In this document: positions 58,517 to 64,000 of the stretch, piece by piece
Layout of the letters: each line of letters opens with the position of its first letter
Numbering within the stretch: the first letter of the stretch is position 1
Assembly: GCA_016719815.1 (NCBI GenBank)
Contig: JADJYK010000018.1
Coordinates: 1 to 64,000, forward strand
DNA length: 64,000 bases
Source of the DNA: Chitinophagaceae bacterium
GTDB lineage: Bacteria; Bacteroidota; Bacteroidia; Chitinophagales; Chitinophagaceae
Direction of reading: 5' to 3'
Translations under genes and position numbers: made by a program
Notes under the pieces: generated by a model
The model's database searches: none
Seen by the model: the letters and a program-made list of their open reading frames with translations, nothing else
Told to the model about the DNA's origin: nothing

Positions 58517-59692
58517 ATGAAATTATTGCAGGACATATTAGTGATTGATTTCAGCCAGTTTCTCAGCGGGCCATCAGCATCGTTGCGGCTGGCCGATATG
58601 GGTGCGGAAGTGATAAAGGTGGAGAAGCCGGAGACAGGTGATATTTGCCGCCAGTTGTATGTAAGTGATGTGGTGATGGATGGAGAGTCCACCATATTTC
58701 ATGCAATCAACAGAAACAAGGAAAGCTATGCGGCTGATTTAAAGAATGCTGATGATGCCGTAAGGATAAGGGCATTGATTGAAAAGGCTGATGTGGTGAT
58801 GCATAATTTCAGACCGGGTGTGATGGAAAGACTGGGATTTGATTATGAATCGGTGAAGAAGATAAACCCCAAAATTATCTATGCAGAAATAAACGGTTAT
58901 GGTACTGAAGGTGAATGGAAAGATTTACCTGGCCAGGATTTATTGTTGCAGGCAGCAAGCGGTTTAACCTGGCTGAGTAATAACAATGAAGAGAATCCTA
59001 CACCGATGGGTGTAGCGGTGGTGGATATACTTGCAGGCACACATCTTACGCAGGGCATACTGGCTGCTTTACTTCAAAAAGGGAAAACAGGCGAGGGGGC
59101 TTTGATACAGGTAAGCATGTTTGAAAGCATTCTCGATTTTCAGTTTGAAGTACTCACCTGTCATTACAATGACGGTGGTCAGTTACCTGACAGGAGTGCC
59201 ATTAATAATGCACATGCTTATGTGGCTGCACCTTATGGTTTGTACAAAACAGCAACGTCGTATATCGCACTGGCAATGACTGATATTGTGAGGTTGGGTC
59301 AGTTATTAGGCTGTGATGCACTAAAAGGCTATACTAATTCTGATGATTGGTTTGATAAGCGGGACGAAATAAAGAAAGCACTGGTTGTACATTTGCTGAC
59401 CAACAGTGCAGAGCACTGGCTGGGAATATTGGAGGCGGCAGATATATGGTGTGCCCCAGTTTATGATTATGATGCACTAATCAAACAGGAAGGTTACAGG
59501 GTACTGAATATGGAAATAACCACACACACCAGTAACGGCCTTAGGGTGAAAACCACCCGGTGCCCGATACGGGTTGATGGAAAAATACTGGTAAGCAGTG
59601 CCGGTGCGCCTTACTTAGGAGAACACAATGAGCGGATAGATGAAAAACATGGTTTAAGCAAAACATTGCAGCCTGCAGTGAAACCAAAATAA
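58517..59692 (+). CDS. CaiB/BaiF-type (class III) CoA-transferase, copy 2
   Basis: A 391-residue paralogue of the previous gene, 4 bases downstream. The same blocks are present: VIDFSQFLSGPSASLRLADMG, AINRNKESYAADLKNADD, HNFRPGVMERLGFDYESV and GALIQVSMFESILDFQFEVL. The catalytic Asp is kept in MGVAVVDILAGTHL, so both copies may be active. The C-terminal 20 residues extend beyond copy 1. Paired class III transferases act as heterodimers in some aromatic and bile-acid pathways; the same is possible here. Confidence 0.92.
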   Translation: MKLLQDILVIDFSQFLSGPSASLRLADMGAEVIKVEKPETGDICRQLYVSDVVMDGESTIFHAINRNKESYAADLKNADDAVRIRALIEKADVVMHNFRPGVMERLGFDYESVKKINPKIIYAEINGYGTEGEWKDLPGQDLLLQAASGLTWLSNNNEENPTPMGVAVVDILAGTHLTQGILAALLQKGKTGEGALIQVSMFESILDFQFEVLTCHYNDGGQLPDRSAINNAHAYVAAPYGLYKTATSYIALAMTDIVRLGQLLGCDALKGYTNSDDWFDKRDEIKKALVVHLLTNSAEHWLGILEAADIWCAPVYDYDALIKQEGYRVLNMEITTHTSNGLRVKTTRCPIRVDGKILVSSAGAPYLGEHNERIDEKHGLSKTLQPAVKPK

Positions 59693-59694
59693 CT

Positions 59695-60564
59695 ATGCAG
59701 CGTATTATTGATACACATATTCATATCTGGGATTTCAGCCGTGCCGATTATCCCTGGCTGAAAGGCGATACCTCAATATTGAACCGCACTTATTCAATTA
59801 GTGAAATTGAAGAAGAACGAAAAATTGCCGGTGTAACAGATGGAGTAATGGTACAGGCCAGCTGCAACCTGGACGATACCCGGATGATGCTGGAAGTGGC
59901 CAGCCAGAATGAATGGCTGCATGGTGTGGTGTGCTGGTTGCCGCTGATGGATACAAAAGAAACGGAGAGGCTATTGGAAGAAGAGTTTTTGCTCAATCCT
60001 TATTTTGTAGGGATGCGGCATTTAATACACGATGAGCCGGATACAAAATGGTTGTTGCAGCCTGCTGTTATAGAAAGTTTGAAATTACTGGCAAAGCATA
60101 ACAAGCCTTATGATGTTGTGGGAGTAAAACCAGAACATATTGAAACGGTGCTGAACGTAGCAGAGCTGGTGCCTGATTTACGGATGGTTTTCGACCATCT
60201 GAATGCGCCGCCTATACCAGCGAAAGAAAGATTTGGCAAGTGGGGCGAATTGATGAAAGTGGCAGCACAAAATAAAAACTTCTATGCTAAGTTATCAGGG
60301 TTGGGTACGGCAAGTGGAAATTTTGAGGGCCGCACTGCCGAAGATATTAAGCCGTATGTGGCATATACTTTGGAGCATTTTGGAGTGGGGCGTTGCTTTT
60401 GCGGTGGAGACTGGCCGGTATCGGCATTGGCAAACAGTTATTCCCGAATATGGCAGATGACAAAAGAGATAATTGATGAGTTGGTACATAAAGACATTCG
60501 TCATAAAGTTTATTTTAATAACGCCAACACATTCTATAATTTAAATTTAGGTAATCTGAATTAG
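59695..60564 (+). CDS. COG3618 amidohydrolase (sugar-lactonase/pyrone-hydrolase type)
   Basis: A 289-residue TIM-barrel metal-dependent hydrolase. Motifs are the N-terminal metal His pair DTHIHIWDF, DYPWLKGD, the middle FVGMRHLIHDEPD and FDHLNAPP, and the C-terminal CGGDWPVSALANSY with the catalytic Asp. The family includes L-fuconolactonase, L-rhamnono-lactonase and 2-pyrone-4,6-dicarboxylate hydrolase. A lactone or pyrone substrate is thus likely. It starts 2 bases after copy 2 of the CoA-transferase and ends the operon at the 60563 hairpin. Confidence 0.9.
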   Translation: MQRIIDTHIHIWDFSRADYPWLKGDTSILNRTYSISEIEEERKIAGVTDGVMVQASCNLDDTRMMLEVASQNEWLHGVVCWLPLMDTKETERLLEEEFLLNPYFVGMRHLIHDEPDTKWLLQPAVIESLKLLAKHNKPYDVVGVKPEHIETVLNVAELVPDLRMVFDHLNAPPIPAKERFGKWGELMKVAAQNKNFYAKLSGLGTASGNFEGRTAEDIKPYVAYTLEHFGVGRCFCGGDWPVSALANSYSRIWQMTKEIIDELVHKDIRHKVYFNNANTFYNLNLGNLN

Positions 60565-60599
60565 CCACGAATGCACTAATTATTAGTGCATTCGTGGCT
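60563..60599 (+). terminator. Perfect 18-bp hairpin at the operon end
   Basis: An 18-bp perfect stem (60563-60580 against 60582-60599) with a single T at the centre; the arm begins AGCCACGAATGCACTAAT. It overlaps the TAG of the previous gene and is followed by CTGTTCTTTTG, a weak U-tract. Its length and perfection suggest a repeat element as much as a terminator. Confidence 0.6.
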
Positions 60600-60632
60600 C
60601 TGTTCTTTTGTAAATTTGAAAGTTAAGATAAT

Positions 60633-61669
60633 ATGTTCCAGCAAAGCATTTATATTATTGGCGCCGGAGGCATTGTAAATGATGCACACCTGCCTGCGTA
60701 TAAATTGGCTGGATATAATGTACAGGGTATCTTCGACCTAAATCCTGAAAAAGCCAAATCAACTGCCGAAAAATTTTCGATACCCAATGTGTTTGTTTCC
60801 CTGCAGGATATGCTGAATGCGGCAACTGCCGAAACGGTGTTTGATGTTGCGGTACCCGGTTCAGCTATCATTTCTGTATTAGCGCAGCTTCCCGATAGTT
60901 CGGCAGTACTTATTCAAAAGCCGATGGGCGAAAACCTGGAAGAAGCAGAGCAAATACAGGAACTGTGTAAGAAAAAAAATCTCCTGGCCGCTGTAAACTT
61001 TCAGTTACGTTATGCACCATATATTTTAGCGGCAAAAAAACTGATACAGGAAAGGCTGATTGGTGACATTAATGATGTGGAGATAAATGTAAACGTTTAT
61101 ACTCCCTGGCATCTGTGGGATTTTCTTTACACGGCTCCGCGGCTTGAAATCTTGTATCACAGCATTCATTATATTGACCTGGTAAGAAACCTGTTGGGAA
61201 ATCCGCAGTCAGTCTATGCGAAGACGACTAAGCATCCTTCCATGCCGCAACTGGCATCAGTAAGGAGTAATGTTATTATGGACTATGGTGATATGGTAGC
61301 AGCCAGTATTCATACCAATCACTGTCATAATTATGGAAGGCCTGAACAACAGTCGTATATAAAGATTGAAGGAAGTAAGGGTGCAGTTAAGATAAGTTTC
61401 GGGGCATTGATTGATTATCCCCGTGGGGCTGCCGACAGTTGCGAGTATGTGTTGTTGCAGGAAGGCGGTGAGCCGGAGTGGAAAAATTGAAAGTGGAAGG
61501 CAGTTGGTTTCCTCATGCCTTTATCGGCAGTATGGAGCAGGTATTGCTGGCTGCTAATAAACAAATCGGGCAACCTGATAACAGTGTGGATGATTGTATT
61601 TATACAATGGCCTGTGTGGAAGCGGCGTATAAAAGCAGTGAGCAGGGTGGAGTAACCCCTGTCATCTGA
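60633..61669 (+). CDS. Gfo/Idh/MocA-family oxidoreductase, frameshifted
   Basis: An NAD(P)-dependent oxidoreductase of about 345 residues. Rossmann motif YIIGAGGIVNDAHLPAY, then the cofactor/catalytic LIQKPMGENLEEAEQI with the conserved Lys, and the C-terminal fold YTPWHLWDFLYTAPRLEI with HSIHYIDLVRNLLG. One A is missing in A5 61482-61486; restoring it gives EWKKLKVEGSWFPHAFIG. It has no signal peptide, so it is cytoplasmic. Together with the COG3618 hydrolase next to it, a sugar or inositol-like acid oxidation is a reasonable guess, but the substrate is unknown. Confidence 0.88.
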
Positions 61670-61696
61670 AGGCTACTTCGTTAGTAGATTTATCAT

Positions 61697-61780
61697 AACT
61701 GCGAAGCAGTTAAATGTTAATAGCTCCGGATGCAATCCGGGGTAATATTGAGAAAAGAAATCAACCCTGTCAGGGGTTGA
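61697..61780. repeat. Three hairpins in a row before the last gene
   Basis: AACTGC-GAA-GCAGTT (61697-61711), CCGGAT-GCA-ATCCGG (61726-61740) and TCAACCC-TGTCAG-GGGTTGA (61761-61780). The first two stems are perfect, and the third is perfect over 7 bp. They fill the 120-base gap and end 9 bases before the start codon. They look like a clustered intergenic repeat element or a structured leader. Confidence 0.6.
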
Positions 61781-61789
61781 ATAATAAAT

Positions 61790-64000
61790 ATGAACAAATT
61801 TGTTATAATAATATTTCTCTTATGTGGTTTTGTTGCTAATGCACAAGTTGGCTGGGGCGATAGAATAAAAACACCCCGTGAAAAATTTGCCTTACAAAAA
61901 ATTTGGGATACTGAGAAAGCATTAAAACTGAAAAGAGGAAATCATGTTTTTTCTTTTGGTTACAAAGATGGTCCCAAAGAAGGCTTCACCATCATAACAT
62001 CTGATAATAAAACGAGGATAGTGGGCAGCGATGAAACCGGTTTACTCTACGGCTGTCTCGAATTTGCCGAACAACTCAAAAAACTAAAGGCTTACCCCAA
62101 AACATTAAATATTACAGATGCACCCGAGATGGTACTCCGTGGGCAATGTATAGGGTTGCAAAAATCAACGTACCTGCCCGGAAGAAATGTGTATGAGTAT
62201 CCGTATACACCGAAAACATTTCCCTGGTTTTATAATAAGCAATTATGGCTGCAGGTTTTGGATTCTATGGTTGATAACCGGATGAATTCTTTGTATCTCT
62301 GGAACGGCCATCCCTTTGCATCGCTGGTAAAACTGAAAGATTATCCGTATGCGGTGGAAGTGGATGATGCCACGTTTAAAAAGAATGAAGAGATGTACCG
62401 CTTCCTTACAACTGAGGCAGATAAGCGGGGCATCTGGGTGATACAGATGTTTTACAATATCATCGTATCAAAACCATTTGCCGAACATCATAAGATAAAA
62501 ACACAGGAAAGGGAACGGCCTATTGTTCCGGTGATTGCTGATTATACCAGGAAAAGTATTTCAGCTTTTGTGGAAAAATATCCCAACGTTGGCTTAATGG
62601 TTTGTTTGGGAGAAGCCATGGAAGGAACAGGTAATGACGACATTGAGTGGTTTACCAAAACCATTATTCCCGGTGTGCAGGATGGTTTAAAGACATTGGG
62701 AAAAACAGAAGAGCCACCAATCGTTTTAAGGGCACATGATACAGATGCTCCTGCCGTAATGAAAGCAGCATTACCACTTTATAAAAATTTATATACTGAG
62801 GCAAAGTTTAATGGTGAAGCATTAACCTATGCAAGACCAAGAGGTGAATGGGCGAAATTGCATCAAACATTAAGTAAACTCGGCAGTGTGCAGATTGAGA
62901 ATGTACACATTCTTGCCAACCTCGAGCCATTTCGGTACGGTTCCCCGGATTTTATTCAGCAATCTGTAATGGGCATGCATGAAGTGATGGGCGGAAATGG
63001 GTTGCATTTATACCCACAGGCTTCTTACTGGGACTGGCCTTACAGTGCCGACAGTGTTGCAGGTGGTAAACGATTATTGCAAATAGAAAGAGACTGGATT
63101 TGGTACAAAGCCTGGAGCCGATATGCATGGAAAGCAAAGAGGAACCGGGAGGACGAAATTAATTACTGGGGTCAGTTATTGGCAGATAAATATGGCTGTT
63201 CTTTAGACAGAGGCCGCTGGATATTGAAAGCCTATGAAGCAAGCGGGGAGATAGCACCCAAGCTTTTACGCCGCTTTGGAATAACTGATGGCAACCGGCA
63301 GACATTGACATTAGGAATGCTGATGACTCAGCTTATTAATCCATACCGTTATGGGTTGTTTACGTTGCTGTATGATGCAGAAGCACCAGAAGGAGAAATG
63401 TTACTCGACTATGCGGATAAACAGGCGAAGGGATTGAATCATACCGGGGAGACACCGGTGCAGATAATTATGGAAGTCAGACACCATGCCGATATGGCCA
63501 TGTCAGTTATTTATGCGGCAAAGCCAACGAAAAACAAGAAGGAATTTGAACGGCTGAAAAATGATATACTTTGTTACCATGCAATGGCATGGTTCTACTC
63601 TCAAAAAGCCGAAGCCGCTTTAATGACCTTACGGTATAAATACACAAATGAAATTAAAGACCTTGAAGCAGCCGCAAAAAGTTTAGAAGAGTCTGGGAAA
63701 AGTTATAGAAGGTTGACAGGTCTTACTGATTCGTCTTACTTGTATGCTAACAGCATGCAGACTTCTCAACGTAAAATACCGATGCGTGGGGTAGATGGCA
63801 CTTACAAGCATTGGAAAGAAATGCTGCCGGTTTTTGAGAAAGAGCTCAGCCAATTTAAGTATAAAATTGATTCATTAAAGAATAATGTCGGGAAGACTAT
63901 GAATGCCGTTAAGCCATTTAGTAATGCTGATGTGCAGACTGCAATGAGTTTTGTTATTCCCGGCAGTGGCAATTCTATTTTTCCGGATACCACCATTGTT
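61790..64000 (+). CDS. Secreted GH67/GH20-like-fold glycosidase (possible uronidase), truncated by window end
   Basis: An open frame of 737 codons running off the window end. It has a signal peptide (MNKFVIIIFLLCGFVANAQ), an N-terminal GH20b/GH67N-type domain (TSDNKTRIVGSDETGLLYGC), then a TIM-barrel region with VLRGQCIGLQKSTYLPGR, MNSLYLWNGHPFASLVKL, VCLGEAMEGTGNDDIEWF, ILANLEPFRYGSPDFIQ and LHLYPQASYWDWPYS. Proteins of this type in Bacteroidota are annotated as alpha-d-galacturonidase or alpha-glucuronidase-like. Likely catalytic carboxylates are the Glu in CLGEAMEG and in ANLEPF, by position only. The specificity is not certain. No break is seen in its 2.2 kb, unlike many neighbours. Confidence 0.82.
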   Translation, partial: MNKFVIIIFLLCGFVANAQVGWGDRIKTPREKFALQKIWDTEKALKLKRGNHVFSFGYKDGPKEGFTIITSDNKTRIVGSDETGLLYGCLEFAEQLKKLKAYPKTLNITDAPEMVLRGQCIGLQKSTYLPGRNVYEYPYTPKTFPWFYNKQLWLQVLDSMVDNRMNSLYLWNGHPFASLVKLKDYPYAVEVDDATFKKNEEMYRFLTTEADKRGIWVIQMFYNIIVSKPFAEHHKIKTQERERPIVPVIADYTRKSISAFVEKYPNVGLMVCLGEAMEGTGNDDIEWFTKTIIPGVQDGLKTLGKTEEPPIVLRAHDTDAPAVMKAALPLYKNLYTEAKFNGEALTYARPRGEWAKLHQTLSKLGSVQIENVHILANLEPFRYGSPDFIQQSVMGMHEVMGGNGLHLYPQASYWDWPYSADSVAGGKRLLQIERDWIWYKAWSRYAWKAKRNREDEINYWGQLLADKYGCSLDRGRWILKAYEASGEIAPKLLRRFGITDGNRQTLTLGMLMTQLINPYRYGLFTLLYDAEAPEGEMLLDYADKQAKGLNHTGETPVQIIMEVRHHADMAMSVIYAAKPTKNKKEFERLKNDILCYHAMAWFYSQKAEAALMTLRYKYTNEIKDLEAAAKSLEESGKSYRRLTGLTDSSYLYANSMQTSQRKIPMRGVDGTYKHWKEMLPVFEKELSQFKYKIDSLKNNVGKTMNAVKPFSNADVQTAMSFVIPGSGNSIFPDTTIV

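Noticed and set aside
1..64000. CRISPR array, insertion sequence or integrase gene
   Set aside because: No regularly spaced repeats, transposase or recombinase motifs were found on reading both strands; not an exhaustive computation.

Overview
The window looks like chromosomal DNA of a Bacteroidota bacterium, most likely a member of Chitinophagaceae or a close relative. The grounds are SusC/SusD outer-membrane pairs, lipoproteins with Bacteroidota-type lipoboxes, promoters that fit the -33 TTG / -7 TAnnTTTG consensus, and the family make-up of the housekeeping genes. The lineage is inferred from the gene set, not from a marker phylogeny.

Layout. 0.1-0.8 kb: HigBA toxin-antitoxin pair on the minus strand with an operator inside its promoter. 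1.2-20.7 kb: housekeeping and core genes (carA, aroQ, an acetyl-CoA hydrolase/transferase family enzyme, an FKBP lipoprotein, a large BNR protein, a DUF4344 metallopeptidase, a CoA-disulfide reductase-rhodanese fusion, an ABC-2 exporter, a split 5'-nucleotidase, dnaA). 20.8-21.0 kb: tRNA-Ser(GCU), its terminator, and a decayed tandem copy of the tRNA 3' half plus terminator. 21.4-49.1 kb: a large sialoglycan/mucin utilisation locus. 49.3-55.3 kb: an octaheme-type cytochrome c with TPRs, a BNR-4 protein and a secreted MORN/Sel1 protein. 55.8-60.6 kb: a tight operon of MaoC hydratase, a signal-less solute-binding-fold protein, two tandem CaiB/BaiF CoA-transferases and a COG3618 lactonase-type hydrolase. 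60.6-64.0 kb: a Gfo/Idh oxidoreductase and a large secreted GH67-like protein cut by the window end.

How the genes work together. The 21.4-49.1 kb locus has a full route for host-type glycans: a GntR/FCD regulator with two matching operator palindromes, SusCD (NanO/NanU-like), two sialidases, sialate O-acetylesterase and GDSL esterase, M60 mucin peptidase, GH109, GH20, GH35 and GH2 exo-glycosidases, then NanM mutarotase, an MFS sialic acid transporter, NanA lyase, an AGE-type epimerase, a NahK-like kinase and NagA. The expected chain is Neu5Ac to ManNAc to GlcNAc to GlcNAc-phosphate to GlcN-phosphate. NagB is not in the window, and the usual Bacteroidota ROK kinase appears to be replaced by an APH-fold kinase.

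Data quality caveat. At least 25 genes or gene parts are broken by one-base indels, nearly all in short homopolymers (mostly a missing G or A), and restoring one base rejoins good family matches. I treat these as probable sequencing errors and give the restored gene spans, stating each break. A few losses are larger: a gap of about 45 codons in the AGE epimerase, and a missing GH20 signal peptide. These may be real or assembly deletions.
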